Below are positions 9,571 to 18,426 of a stretch of 64,000 nt of DNA, one piece after another; position 1 is the first letter of the stretch, and each line of letters begins with the position of its first letter. The DNA lies in assembly GCF_951229915.1 (NCBI RefSeq), contig NZ_OX579588.1, positions 1,827,001 through 1,891,000 on the forward strand, read 5' to 3'. Both the position numbers and the translations under genes were made by a program. This DNA comes from Candidatus Ornithobacterium hominis. Lineage in GTDB: Bacteria; Bacteroidota; Bacteroidia; Flavobacteriales; Weeksellaceae. The notes below the pieces were generated by a model. It saw only the letters and a program-made list of their open reading frames with translations, was not told where the DNA came from and made no database searches.

Positions 9571-10624
9571 AAAATTCCCCCTTTTTCTATTTTTCTATCA
9601 TATGGCTTTCACTGTTGCCGTGTGGCAATTGGGGCTACAAGCTGATAGTTATTTTTATTGGTTTAATAAAGAAACTTCTTTTGGCTGGTTACAATATCAG
9701 CCATTCCCTATGGGCAATAGTTTTATGCTTTATCTTAATTATGTGCCTGCTTATTTGCTACGAATCCCTCTTTGGGTCGGAGATTTAATTTACAGCTGCA
9801 TCGGCTTTACGGGCATTTTTTATTGGCATCTATCCATACAAAAGTATATTAATTTCACCCCCGATTTTAAAAGATTACAACTGCCAAAGCTCTTGTTGCT
9901 TTTTCCTTCTTTGCATTTATGGACTTCTTTTGTGGGCAAAGAAGCCATATTATTTTCATTAATGAGTCTTATTTTCTACCGAATCATTAGCAAAAAAAAT
10001 TGGTGGTTTACAGCTTTATTTTTCATCCCAATCGTACTTATTAGGCCTCATACGGCTGCTATGATTTTGGCCGCGGCTGTTCTCTCATTTCTCCTCACTT
10101 ACCCTACCCGCTGGTGGAACAAATTAATTGTAGCTATTTGCGGCCTCCTAATCGGAATCGCTGCTATATATTCTCTTCTATACACAGCAAATTTTCAAAA
10201 TATAGACATCAGCTCTATTAAGCAATATATTCAAGCTCATCACACCGTTTTTAAAGATACTCCAAGCTATGTACCTATGGAGGAATATTCCATTCCTTGG
10301 CAATTATTCACCTTTTATTTTCGTCCGATTGCAGCAGAAAGCTTAGATCTGCTCGGTTGGTTTTATGGTTTAGAAAACATGGTTTTTCTTGGCCTTTTTT
10401 TAATCTGGTCTTACTTTCTAATTCTAAATTATAAAGTGATTAAAATTTCTTTTTTACAAGTTTTCATTTTTGTTTTAGCTTTGGTTTATGCCTTGGTATA
10501 TGCACAACTTTACAGTAACTTTGGCATTATTGCAAGAACCAAAATACTGGTAACGCCATTCATTTATATAATACAGATTCACATTATCTTTCAATTGATT
10601 AAAAACCCATTCAAACTCAAATGA
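9545..10624 (+). CDS. Multi-pass membrane protein of the polysaccharide cluster
   Basis: A 359-residue protein with roughly nine to ten hydrophobic helices and aromatic-rich loops (FGWLQYQPFPMGNSFMLYLNY near residue 50, SFVGKEAILFSLMSL around 127). The GKEA element followed by IRPHTAAM is reminiscent of membrane proteins found beside glycosyltransferases in Bacteroidota clusters, possibly a second polymerase-type or GT-C-like protein; I cannot name it. Its stop overlaps the next gene's start in an ATGA arrangement, so it is translationally coupled to the GT4 transferase that follows. Confidence 0.6.
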   Translation: MLISLLKNKKFPLFLFFYHMAFTVAVWQLGLQADSYFYWFNKETSFGWLQYQPFPMGNSFMLYLNYVPAYLLRIPLWVGDLIYSCIGFTGIFYWHLSIQKYINFTPDFKRLQLPKLLLLFPSLHLWTSFVGKEAILFSLMSLIFYRIISKKNWWFTALFFIPIVLIRPHTAAMILAAAVLSFLLTYPTRWWNKLIVAICGLLIGIAAIYSLLYTANFQNIDISSIKQYIQAHHTVFKDTPSYVPMEEYSIPWQLFTFYFRPIAAESLDLLGWFYGLENMVFLGLFLIWSYFLILNYKVIKISFLQVFIFVLALVYALVYAQLYSNFGIIARTKILVTPFIYIIQIHIIFQLIKNPFKLK

Positions 10625-11775
10625 AAAAGCCTAAGATTGTACGCATTACAACTGTTCCCCTTTCTTTAGACAAACTTTTAGAAGGTCAATTAAAGTACAT
10701 GGCTAATCATTTTGAGGTAATAGCCGTTAGTTGTTGGGAAGATGGATATTTAAAAAAAATAGCTGAAAGAGAAGGCGTTCAATATCACTCCATTGAAATG
10801 ACCCGAAGCATTACCCCCGCTCAAGATCTAAAAGCTCTCTTCCGAATGGTGAAATTTCTGCGTCAAGAAAAGCCAGAAATTGTGCACTCCATTACCCCAA
10901 AAGCAGGTTTGCTTAGTATGGTTGCCGCCAAATTAGCTGGAGTTCCTATTCGTGTGCATACTTTTACAGGACTTATATTCCCTTACAAAACTGGCATTTT
11001 GCAAAAGATTCTCATCTTGACGGATAAAATTCTTTGCGCTTGTGCTACGCACATTATCCCAGAAGGCAAAGGTGTAAAAGATGATTTAATCCGCTTCAAT
11101 ATCACATCTAAACGGCTTGAAATCATCGGTAATGGTAATGTCAACGGAATTAATGCTAAGTTCTTTTCACAAAATCACTTTTCTGAAGAATTTTTAAAGG
11201 CTTTAAAAAAAAATTTAAATATCAGTGAAAATGATTTTGTCTTTATTTTTGTAGGAAGATTGGTAAAAGATAAAGGTATTAATGAATTGATAACTGCTTT
11301 TTCAAAAATACAACAGAAAAATCTTAAATTATTATTAGTTGGTTCTTTTGAACAAAATTTAGATCCTTTAGAAGAAAATACCTTAACTGAAATCAATCAA
11401 AATCCAAATATCATTTCTGTAGGTTGGCAAAACGATGTCCGCCCCTATTTTGCTATAAGTGATGCCTTGGTCTTCCCCAGTTACCGTGAAGGCTTCCCCA
11501 ATGTAGTGATGCAAGCTGGTGCTATGGGGTTGCCCAGTATTGTGAGCGACATCAACGGATGCAATGAAATTATTATAGACAATGTAAATGGCATCATCAT
11601 TCCAGCTAAAGATGAGAATGCCATACAATCAGCCATGAAAAATTTATATGAGAATAAAGTATTATACCAACAATTAAAATCTAATAGCCGTACTTTAATT
11701 ATTTCTCGTTTTCCGCAAAAGCTTATTTGGAATGAAATCAAAATTTTTTACACATCAGCTTTAGCTCAAATTTAA
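10621..11775 (+). CDS. GT4-family glycosyltransferase (PglA/TuaC-like)
   Basis: A 384-residue GT-B protein. The N-terminal domain carries IVHSITPKAGLLSMVAAKLA and RVHTFTGLIFP, a signature of GT4 enzymes that act early on undecaprenyl-linked diacetylated amino sugars (PglA-like). The C-terminal domain has FVGRLVKDKGINELI, and SYREGFPNVVMQAGAMGLP as the donor-binding E-x7-E-like region. It overlaps the preceding gene by four bases. It would normally be accompanied by an initiating sugar transferase and a UDP-sugar epimerase, neither of which is in view. It is the last gene of the + strand polysaccharide operon in this window. Confidence 0.88.
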   Translation: MKKPKIVRITTVPLSLDKLLEGQLKYMANHFEVIAVSCWEDGYLKKIAEREGVQYHSIEMTRSITPAQDLKALFRMVKFLRQEKPEIVHSITPKAGLLSMVAAKLAGVPIRVHTFTGLIFPYKTGILQKILILTDKILCACATHIIPEGKGVKDDLIRFNITSKRLEIIGNGNVNGINAKFFSQNHFSEEFLKALKKNLNISENDFVFIFVGRLVKDKGINELITAFSKIQQKNLKLLLVGSFEQNLDPLEENTLTEINQNPNIISVGWQNDVRPYFAISDALVFPSYREGFPNVVMQAGAMGLPSIVSDINGCNEIIIDNVNGIIIPAKDENAIQSAMKNLYENKVLYQQLKSNSRTLIISRFPQKLIWNEIKIFYTSALAQI

Positions 11776-12118
11776 ATTTATTCCCGTATCTTTATAGCTG
11801 TGAAGTTTCCTATTGTAGGAACTGGATATTTATGATTCAAGCTAACTTTAACATTGTTGAATAGGTCTATTAAACACAAATTGATTGATATTTAGAATTG
11901 ATTGTTATAATTTATCAAAACTATTTTTTTAACTTTCCTTAAGATTCTCATTGTTCCATTTGATTGATATTCAATGCAATACATTAACTTTTTAGTATTT
12001 CGATCAACTTTTTTTATAATACTTCTACAGATTTTTTTAAGGCTTAAAAAATTTACGGCGGTTGCCTTCGTTTTTTGAGACGACTTTTTCTTTTGATCTA
12101 AAGTCTAGTCCATAAAAT
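11776..12118. other. Intergenic region between polysaccharide cluster and cys operon
   Basis: About 340 AT-rich bases between convergent genes. No open frame of note, no RNA gene recognised. It carries one copy of the TTTTTTTAAGGCTTAAAAAATTT quasi-palindrome (12032-12053) and irregular repeats of TTGATTGATATT. It may act as a transcription boundary for both convergent operons. Confidence 0.5.
12032..12053. repeat. Copy of the TTTTTAAGGCTTAAAAA quasi-palindrome
   Basis: An inverted repeat with 9-base arms around a single central G, lying downstream of both convergent operons. The same motif recurs at many sites between 11 and 39 kb (see findings). Its position between two gene ends would suit a bidirectional terminator or a genome-signature element. 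Confidence 0.5.
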
Positions 12119-13375
12119 TTAATTTATCATTCCTGCGGCTACGGTTTCATTGGTCGTTTCGTCTATCAAAATGACAGAACCTGTGATTCTATTGTCTCTG
12201 TATTCGTCTGTAAAAATGGGTTTGGTTGTTCTCAGCCTTACTCTTGCAATGTCATTCATTTTCAATTCTTTATCCTCTTCGTTTTTGTGTAAAGTGTTGA
12301 CATCTACTTTGTAAATGATTTCTTTTATCATTGCTTTCACTTCATTTGATGTATGTCTTAGGTAATATTTGGCTTTTGGCAATGGAGCTTTATTGTTGAG
12401 CCAGCAGAGCATTACATCTACATCTTGAGTTTCTTGTGGTTGGTTATTAATTTTCACAATCATATCGCCTCGGCTCACGTCTATATTGTCTTCCAAAGTG
12501 AGCGTTACAGACATTGGCGGAAAGGCTTGTTGCAAATCTCCATCGTATGTGTGAATGCTTTTGACGGTAGATTCAAAGCCCGATGGCAACACGGATACCT
12601 TGTCTCCTACTCTCACCGTTCCGCTGGCTACACGCCCAGCATATCCTCTAAAATCGTGGTGTTCATCTGAATGCGGGCGAATCACGGTTTGTACGGGAAA
12701 ACGCATGTCTATGAAATTGTGGTCGCTGGCGATGTGAATGGTTTCTAAGGTGTTGAGTAAGGTTCGCCCTTGATACCACGGCATTTTTCCGCTTTTATCT
12801 ACGACATTACTGCCATGGAGTGCTGAAATGGGAACGTATCTAATATCTTTAATCGCCATTTTTGCTGAAAACTCTTCGTATTCTTTTACGACTTTATTAA
12901 AGGCTTCTTCTGAATAATCTACCAAATCCATCTTGTTGACGCATACGATAGCATGCGGAATCTGCAAAAGTGAAGCGATGAATGAGTGCCTTTTGGTTTG
13001 TTCTACCACGCCATTGCGAACATCTATCAAAATCAAAGCAAGATTGGCTGTGGAGGCTCCTGTTACCATGTTCCTAGTGTACTGAATATGCCCTGGCGTA
13101 TCTGCAATAATGAATTTTCTTTTAGGTGTGGAGAAATAGCGATAGGCTACATCTATCGTGATGCCTTGCGCTCTTTCGTCTTTTAATCCATCGGTTAAAA
13201 GGGAAAAATCTACATGCTCTAATCCTTTCTTTTTAGATGATTCTTCTACGGCGTTTAATTGGTCTTGAAATATGGATTTAGAATCGTATAACAATCTGCC
13301 AATCAGCGTACTTTTCCCGTCGTCTACGCTTCCGGCAGTTGTGAATCTTAGTAATTCGCGTTCTTTATTGTTCAT
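12119..13375 (-). CDS. cysN: Sulfate adenylyltransferase subunit 1 (CysN), GTPase
   Basis: A 418-residue translation-factor-type GTPase with G1 loop GSVDDGKST (residues 15-23), DTPGH as G3 and VNKMD as G4, followed by two beta-barrel domains. The sequence FSLLTDGLKDERAQGITIDVAYRYF is the CysN/NodQ switch region. With CysD it drives synthesis of adenosine phosphosulfate from ATP and sulfate, coupled to GTP hydrolysis. There is no C-terminal APS kinase fusion; that activity is in the separate cysC gene. It is the last gene of the minus-strand operon, 94 bases after cysD. Confidence 0.97.
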   Translation of the reverse strand: MNNKERELLRFTTAGSVDDGKSTLIGRLLYDSKSIFQDQLNAVEESSKKKGLEHVDFSLLTDGLKDERAQGITIDVAYRYFSTPKRKFIIADTPGHIQYTRNMVTGASTANLALILIDVRNGVVEQTKRHSFIASLLQIPHAIVCVNKMDLVDYSEEAFNKVVKEYEEFSAKMAIKDIRYVPISALHGSNVVDKSGKMPWYQGRTLLNTLETIHIASDHNFIDMRFPVQTVIRPHSDEHHDFRGYAGRVASGTVRVGDKVSVLPSGFESTVKSIHTYDGDLQQAFPPMSVTLTLEDNIDVSRGDMIVKINNQPQETQDVDVMLCWLNNKAPLPKAKYYLRHTSNEVKAMIKEIIYKVDVNTLHKNEEDKELKMNDIARVRLRTTKPIFTDEYRDNRITGSVILIDETTNETVAAGMIN

Positions 13376-13469
13376 TGTTTTGGGGGTTATAAGTTTAGTG
13401 GTTGGGGAAGTTGATGGGTAACACTGTGCCTTTACCTTCTTTACTTCTTCATCGCATCTTCAACTTTAA

Positions 13470-14375
13470 TCAAAAATATCCTTGTTTTTTACGGTCTTCC
13501 ATGGCTGTCTCTCCTCGCTTGTCGTCTGCACGGTTTCCTCTTTCTGTACTTCTGGTTGTAGCAATTTCATTCACTACCTTTTCTATGGTGTCTGCATCTG
13601 ATTCAATTCCACCTGAGATGGTAATATCACCCAAAGTTCTGAAACGAATTTTCTTGCTCACGATTTCTTCGCCATCTCTCAATTGTAGAAATTCTGACTC
13701 TGGAATCCATGTGTTGTTTCGCCAAACTACGTTTCTTTGATGAGCAAAATATAAAGATGGTAATTGAATATTTTCTTCCATAATGTAGTTCCAAATATCC
13801 ATTTCGGTGAAATTAGAAATCGGAAAAACACGGAAATGTTCGCCCATATTTTTTCTTCCGTTGAACAAATTCCACAATTCTGGCCGCTGATTTTTAGGGT
13901 CCCACTGCCCAAAATCATCTCTGTGAGAAAAAAATCTTTCTTTTGCTCTTGCTTTTTCTTCATCTCTTCTTCCTCCACCCATTGCTGCATCAATCTTGTA
14001 TTCTTCTATTGTATCCAAAAGCGTAGTCGTTTGCAAAGTATTTCTACTGGCATTGATTCCGGTTTCTTCTCTTACTCTACCTTCATCAATAGATTTCTGA
14101 ACAGAACCTACAATTAACTTAACGCTCAATTTTTTGACTAAATTATCTCTAAATTGAATGGCTTCAGGGAAATTATGTCCTGTATCTATATGCACCAACG
14201 GGAACGGGATTTTGGCTGGGGAAAAAGCTTTTTTGGCAATATGTGTGAGAACAATCGAGTCTTTCCCTCCAGAAAAAAGAATCGCTGGATTATCAAACTG
14301 CGCATAAACTTCCCTGAAAACGTAAATCGCTTCGGCTTCTAATTCCTTTAAATAAGATAGTCTATAAGATGTCAT
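13470..14375 (-). CDS. cysD: Sulfate adenylyltransferase subunit 2 (CysD)
   Basis: A 301-residue enzyme with the PP-loop SGGKDS at residues 35-40, the HIDTGHNFPEAIQFRD segment, and MGGGRRDEEKARAKERFFS, all diagnostic of the ATP-sulfurylase small subunit rather than PAPS reductase. The C terminus ends in EDRKKQGYF, the usual CysD tail. It catalyses adenylylation of sulfate in complex with CysN. It starts five bases after the cysC stop, so the genes are co-transcribed. Confidence 0.97.
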   Translation of the reverse strand: MTSYRLSYLKELEAEAIYVFREVYAQFDNPAILFSGGKDSIVLTHIAKKAFSPAKIPFPLVHIDTGHNFPEAIQFRDNLVKKLSVKLIVGSVQKSIDEGRVREETGINASRNTLQTTTLLDTIEEYKIDAAMGGGRRDEEKARAKERFFSHRDDFGQWDPKNQRPELWNLFNGRKNMGEHFRVFPISNFTEMDIWNYIMEENIQLPSLYFAHQRNVVWRNNTWIPESEFLQLRDGEEIVSKKIRFRTLGDITISGGIESDADTIEKVVNEIATTRSTERGNRADDKRGETAMEDRKKQGYF

Positions 14376-14380
14376 GATTT

Positions 14381-14983
14381 TTATTTTTGGAGGTTTATTT
14401 TATGTAGCACCAAAGATAGCAATTTATCTACGCTTTCTTCGGGCTTTTCTTTTTCTGTATGAATGATTAAATCATAGGTTTTAGGAATTTCAAATGGAGC
14501 ATTGATTCCTGTGAAATCTTTTATCTCACCAGCTCTTGCTTTGGCATACAAACCTTTTACATCTCGTTTTTCACAAATTTCTAAAGGCGTCTCCACAAAA
14601 ATGTGCATGAAATCTTCTTTGCCTATGATTTGCTTAATTTTATCTCTATCTTCTTGGTATGGTGTAATGAATGCTGCCAAAACCACTACCCCAGCATCTA
14701 CAAAAAGTTTGGCAACTTCAGCTGTTCTTCTCAGATTTTCTTTTCTATCTTGCAGACTGAAGTTTAAATCTTGATTCAAACCAAATCGTAGATTATCTCC
14801 ATCTAAAACATAAGTTTTGAATCCTTTTTGGTGCAGCTCATATTCCAAAAGATTCGCCAAAGTGGATTTACCAGAACCTGAAAGCCCTGTAAACCAAATC
14901 ACCTTCCCTTGCTGATGATATTGATTTTCTCTTTTTTTTCTATCTATTTTATAATTTTGTTTTATGATATTTTTTAATTTCAT
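14381..14983 (-). CDS. cysC: Adenylylsulfate kinase (CysC)
   Basis: A 200-residue kinase with P-loop GLSGSGKST (residues 33-41), the DGDNLRFGLNQDLNFS substrate loop and FVDAGVVVLAAFITPYQEDR, all typical of APS kinase, followed by FVETPLEICEKRDVKGLY. It phosphorylates adenosine phosphosulfate to PAPS, the universal sulfate donor. Its start overlaps the permease stop by four bases (ATGA on the minus strand). A dedicated kinase next to a sugar-polymer cluster suits PAPS supply for sulfotransferases, although none is in the window. Confidence 0.96.
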   Translation of the reverse strand: MKLKNIIKQNYKIDRKKRENQYHQQGKVIWFTGLSGSGKSTLANLLEYELHQKGFKTYVLDGDNLRFGLNQDLNFSLQDRKENLRRTAEVAKLFVDAGVVVLAAFITPYQEDRDKIKQIIGKEDFMHIFVETPLEICEKRDVKGLYAKARAGEIKDFTGINAPFEIPKTYDLIIHTEKEKPEESVDKLLSLVLHKINLQK

Positions 14984-16767
14984 GACGAATACATTTGATA
15001 ATGAATAAGAATATAACTCAAACTTACGACTGAATAAATAATAGTTACAGGTATTCCGATTTTGATGAAATCTATGAATTTATATCCGCCTGGTGCATAA
15101 ACCATCAAATTCGTTTGGTATCCGAATGGCGTGGTAAAACAACAACTCGCCCCAAATGCTATGGCTAAATAAATCGCGCTGGCTTCTATGTTCAAAGCTT
15201 GATTCATTTCATACGCAATGGGAAAAACAATGGAAACAGCCGCTGCATTGGTGATAAACGCCGTAAGAATTACCGTAAGAAGGTATATCCCGATAACTAA
15301 ACTGATATTTCCATAAGCCGAAAAAACATGAATTACCTCATCGGCAATAAATTTAGCTCCTCCTGTTTCTATAAAAGCTGAACCTAACGCAACTGCACTT
15401 CCTAAAATAATGAATAAATCAAGATTCAGATTCTTCGATACTTCTTTTTGAGACATCAGTCCAAGCCCTAAAAAAGTGATTAATATAGTTAAAATCCCAA
15501 TAAAAAAAGGAATAAATCCAGCTATGACTAAACTCATCATAAAAACAGCAATCACACCAAGTGTCGTAGCCTTCCAGCGTGGCGTTTTCCCTAATTGGTC
15601 TTTGATGCCCAATGAGTATAAATCGGTATTATTTTCTAAAGCCTTTTGAAATTTCCTCCCTGCTGTTAACATCAATAAATCTCCGTGCGACAATCGAACC
15701 TCCCCCAATTTCCCCCGCAAACGCTCTGAATTTCTGTGAATTGCTATCACCGCAGCATCATATTTTTCTCTAAAGCCAGCTTCTCTCAATGTCTTTCCTG
15801 ATAAATGAGAATTATATGGTATCAATGTTTCAATGATTTCTAATTGTCCTTGTAAGTTAAACCGTTGCGTTTTGGGAAACTCAAAGCCATTTTTTTCTTT
15901 CACAATTTCTACAATCCCTGTTGTATCTCCTGCAAAAAATAAACGGTCTGTGCTTTCTAAAACTTCCTCGGGCGCTACTGGTGATATGAGCTTCCCGCCT
16001 CGGTCAATTTCTACGAGATAAACCCGCTGCAAATTCCGTAAACCCGCCTCTTGCACCGTCTTCCCAATCTGAGCTGAATTTTGACTTAAGGATACCTCGA
16101 CTAAATATTCTTTTAAGTTTTCTTTCACAAAATCAATCGGATTTTTTCTAGCCGTAAGCAGATTATACCCTGCCGTTATTAGAAAGAAAATCATAGCTAG
16201 TGTCACCAAAATACCTGGAATCACAAAATCAAAAATTTTAAACCCTTCCACCCCTTTAGATTCCATAAAACCATTTAGCACTAGATTGGTAGAGGTTCCT
16301 ATCACGGTAATCATTCCGCCAGAAATCGCTGCAAAAGACAACGGAATCAGCAGCTTTGCTGGGGGAATTTTCATTTTTTTGCTCCAGCGCATCACATAAG
16401 GAATCATCATTGCCACAATCGGCGTATTATTCATCACCGATGAAATTAACGAAACCATGCCCATCATCTGAAAAAGAAACCATCTTGGCTTTTGTTGCTG
16501 TGTAAAGATTTTATCTAAATACTTGAGAATATTAAAATTAGAATTCACCCCTGCCGTAATCAATATTAAGACAAAAATAGTCGCAATGGAACCATTGGCA
16601 AAGGAAGTGAGAAACACCTTGTAGTCTAAAATTCCAAGTAACATTAGAATTAATGTGGCTCCGAAAAATAAATTATGTGGCCTGAATTTATCTGTGACCA
16701 AACCTACGACTAAAAGCGCCATTACCCCCAGTACAATCCACATTTGCATTTCTTCTGCTATCATCAT
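14980..16767 (-). CDS. SLC13/DASS-family permease with two TrkA-C domains, probable sulfate transporter
   Basis: A 595-residue membrane protein with an N-terminal and a C-terminal block of helices separated by two soluble TrkA_C (RCK-C) domains, at about residues 225-295 and 310-380. Sequences such as NNTPIVAMMIPYVMRW and SGGMITVIGTSTNLVLNGFM correspond to the SNT-type substrate and sodium sites of the divalent-anion:sodium symporter family. It sits first among the intact genes of the cys operon, so sulfate is the likely substrate, taken up with sodium. The ATG overlaps the stop of the short upstream cysQ-like frame, implying coupling. Confidence 0.87.
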   Translation of the reverse strand: MMIAEEMQMWIVLGVMALLVVGLVTDKFRPHNLFFGATLILMLLGILDYKVFLTSFANGSIATIFVLILITAGVNSNFNILKYLDKIFTQQQKPRWFLFQMMGMVSLISSVMNNTPIVAMMIPYVMRWSKKMKIPPAKLLIPLSFAAISGGMITVIGTSTNLVLNGFMESKGVEGFKIFDFVIPGILVTLAMIFFLITAGYNLLTARKNPIDFVKENLKEYLVEVSLSQNSAQIGKTVQEAGLRNLQRVYLVEIDRGGKLISPVAPEEVLESTDRLFFAGDTTGIVEIVKEKNGFEFPKTQRFNLQGQLEIIETLIPYNSHLSGKTLREAGFREKYDAAVIAIHRNSERLRGKLGEVRLSHGDLLMLTAGRKFQKALENNTDLYSLGIKDQLGKTPRWKATTLGVIAVFMMSLVIAGFIPFFIGILTILITFLGLGLMSQKEVSKNLNLDLFIILGSAVALGSAFIETGGAKFIADEVIHVFSAYGNISLVIGIYLLTVILTAFITNAAAVSIVFPIAYEMNQALNIEASAIYLAIAFGASCCFTTPFGYQTNLMVYAPGGYKFIDFIKIGIPVTIIYSVVSLSYILIHYQMYSS

Positions 16768-16919
16768 GCCTCTAATCTATCACTTACTACAAACCATGAG
16801 CTGAGCAAATCGCCTTTATTATACTTTAATTCTTGATTTATATCGTCTTGTAAAACCCTCGCTCTTGCTGATAAAGCTGCTTGAATAGCAATTCGCCTTA
16901 AATGATGCATTGAATTCAT
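16764..16919 (-). pseudogene. Short ORF resembling the N terminus of CysQ (probable remnant)
   Basis: A 51-residue frame reading HHLRRIAIQAALSARARVLQ and then KYNKGDLLSSWFVVSDRLEA. This resembles the start of 3'(2'),5'-bisphosphate nucleotidase CysQ, where a first helix of the form IAIxAALxAG is followed by a Lys-rich strand and SPVTxAD. The metal-binding core (DPIDGT) is absent. Its stop overlaps the permease start in an ATGA context. In related bacteria cysQ commonly leads this operon, so a deletion that left only the N terminus is plausible. The identification is by pattern only. Confidence 0.4.
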
Positions 16920-16936
16920 AATTCAATTTTGAAAGA

Positions 16937-16944
16937 CAAAAATA
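16937..16944 (-). promoter_or_regulatory. Promoter -7 box (TATTTTTG) of the cys operon
   Basis: On the minus strand TATTTTTG matches the Bacteroidota sigma-ABfr -7 consensus TAnnTTTG, 17 bases upstream of the ATG at 16919. No convincing TTG at the optimal -33 distance is seen, though one occurs slightly further away. Confidence 0.5.
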
Positions 16945-17017
16945 AGAGATTCTAAAAAAAATTCTTGAAACAATGAATTTTTATTTAAATTTAAATTAAA
17001 TCTTTAATTTTATAGGC

Positions 17018-18328
17018 ATGAAAATCATTGTTGTTGGCACAGGTTATGTAGGCTTAGTCACTGGAGCTTGCTTAGCAGACGTCGGTATTTCTGTCACCTG
17101 TGTAGATATTAATCAAGAAAAAATTAAAGCCTTAAAAAAAGGTGAAATCCCTATTTATGAGCCTGGTTTAGACAAAATTGTTGAAAGAAACATCAAAGCT
17201 CAACGTTTAAACTTCACGACTCACCTCTCCGAAAACATTCAAGATGCCAACGCCATTTTTATCGCAGTGGGTACGCCACCTGATAAGGAAGGTAATGCTG
17301 ATTTGCAATACGTGAAAGCTGTGGCTAAAGAAATCGGAGAAAATATGCAAGATTATTTAGTTGTGGTAACCAAAAGCACAGTTCCTGTAGGGACTTCTCA
17401 ATTGATAAAAAAAACCATTGAAGAACAATTAGAAAAAAGAAATTCACCCATTGAATTTGATGTGGCTTCCAACCCTGAATTTCTAAAAGAAGGTGCAGCC
17501 ATAGATGATTTCATGAAACCCGATCGTGTGGTGATTGGTGTTGAAAACGACCGTGCCAAGAAAATGTTAGAAAAAATCTATAAACCCTTTCAGCTCAATG
17601 GCTACCGAATCATCTATATGGATGTCACCTCTGCTGAACTCACCAAATACACCGCAAATGCCATGCTGGCAACGCGCATCAGCTTTATGAATGATATTGC
17701 TAATATTTGTGAAAAAGTAGGTGCAAATATCAACCAAATCCGAGCTGGCATTGGAGCCGACCCCCGAATTGGGAAAAAATTTCTATACGCTGGTTTGGGC
17801 TATGGAGGCTCTTGTTTCCCAAAAGATGTAAAGGCTCTCATCAAAACTGGAGAAGAGTTAAACCATCCTTTACGAATTCTGCAAGCAGTAGATGACGTTA
17901 ATCAAGACCAAAAACAAGTGCTTTTCCATAAAATTTCTAAAGCCTTTAAAAATTTAAAAGGAAAAACCATTGCCGTCTGGGGACTTTCTTTTAAACCCAA
18001 TACTGATGATTTACGTGAAGCCCCTGCGATTGATTTAATTCATGATTTAGTGAAAAGTGGCGTTCGCGTAAGAGCCGTAGACCCCGTTGCCGCACACGAA
18101 GCCAAAAAAATTCTGCCTCCTGAAGTAGAATATTGTGAAGACGTTTACACCTCTGCCCAAGGTGCAGATGCCATCGCATTGGTTACAGAATGGAATCAAT
18201 TTCGATTCCCCAACTGGGGTAAATTAAAAAAAATGATGAATGGCTCTCATATCTTTGACGGAAGAAATATTTATGATCTAGAACTCATTGAGTCCAAAGG
18301 TTTTACCTACCACGGAATCGGGTTGTGA
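17018..18328 (+). CDS. ugd: UDP-glucose 6-dehydrogenase
   Basis: A 436-residue enzyme that oxidises UDP-glucose to UDP-glucuronate with two NAD+. The Rossmann motif GTGYVG is at residues 7-12, the catalytic Cys is Cys266 in GGSCFPKD, and Lys210 in ELTKYTANA is also conserved. The C-terminal NAD/UDP-binding domain with FKPNTDDLREAPA is intact. It stands alone, divergent from the cys operon, and is followed by a strong terminator. UDP-glucuronate is a common capsule precursor, so this gene likely serves the polysaccharide cluster to its left; the related UDP-ManNAc dehydrogenases have a different signature. Confidence 0.93.
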   Translation: MKIIVVGTGYVGLVTGACLADVGISVTCVDINQEKIKALKKGEIPIYEPGLDKIVERNIKAQRLNFTTHLSENIQDANAIFIAVGTPPDKEGNADLQYVKAVAKEIGENMQDYLVVVTKSTVPVGTSQLIKKTIEEQLEKRNSPIEFDVASNPEFLKEGAAIDDFMKPDRVVIGVENDRAKKMLEKIYKPFQLNGYRIIYMDVTSAELTKYTANAMLATRISFMNDIANICEKVGANINQIRAGIGADPRIGKKFLYAGLGYGGSCFPKDVKALIKTGEELNHPLRILQAVDDVNQDQKQVLFHKISKAFKNLKGKTIAVWGLSFKPNTDDLREAPAIDLIHDLVKSGVRVRAVDPVAAHEAKKILPPEVEYCEDVYTSAQGADAIALVTEWNQFRFPNWGKLKKMMNGSHIFDGRNIYDLELIESKGFTYHGIGL

Positions 18329-18360
18329 TTTTTTTGTGATTTTTTTTAAGGCTTAAAAAA

Positions 18361-18390
18361 AATCCTACAAATTTTTGTAGGATTTTTTTA
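18361..18390 (+). terminator. Rho-independent terminator downstream of ugd
   Basis: An 11-base perfect stem AATCCTACAAA / TTTGTAGGATT with a very short loop, followed by a T run. Just before it (18342-18360) is another copy of the TTTTTAAGGCTTAAAAA motif. The stem could also serve the convergent FKBP gene. Confidence 0.85.
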
Positions 18391-18426
18391 GAATCTATTC
18401 TATCTCTTTTTCTCTAAATTTCTAAA

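Noticed and set aside
11776..12118. Small RNA or riboswitch upstream of cys genes
   Set aside because: The region is downstream, not upstream, of the cys operon, and no conserved fold could be recognised by eye.
13402..14117. Plus-strand ORFs opposite cysD
   Set aside because: Antisense shadows of a well-supported cysD; no start signal or domain.
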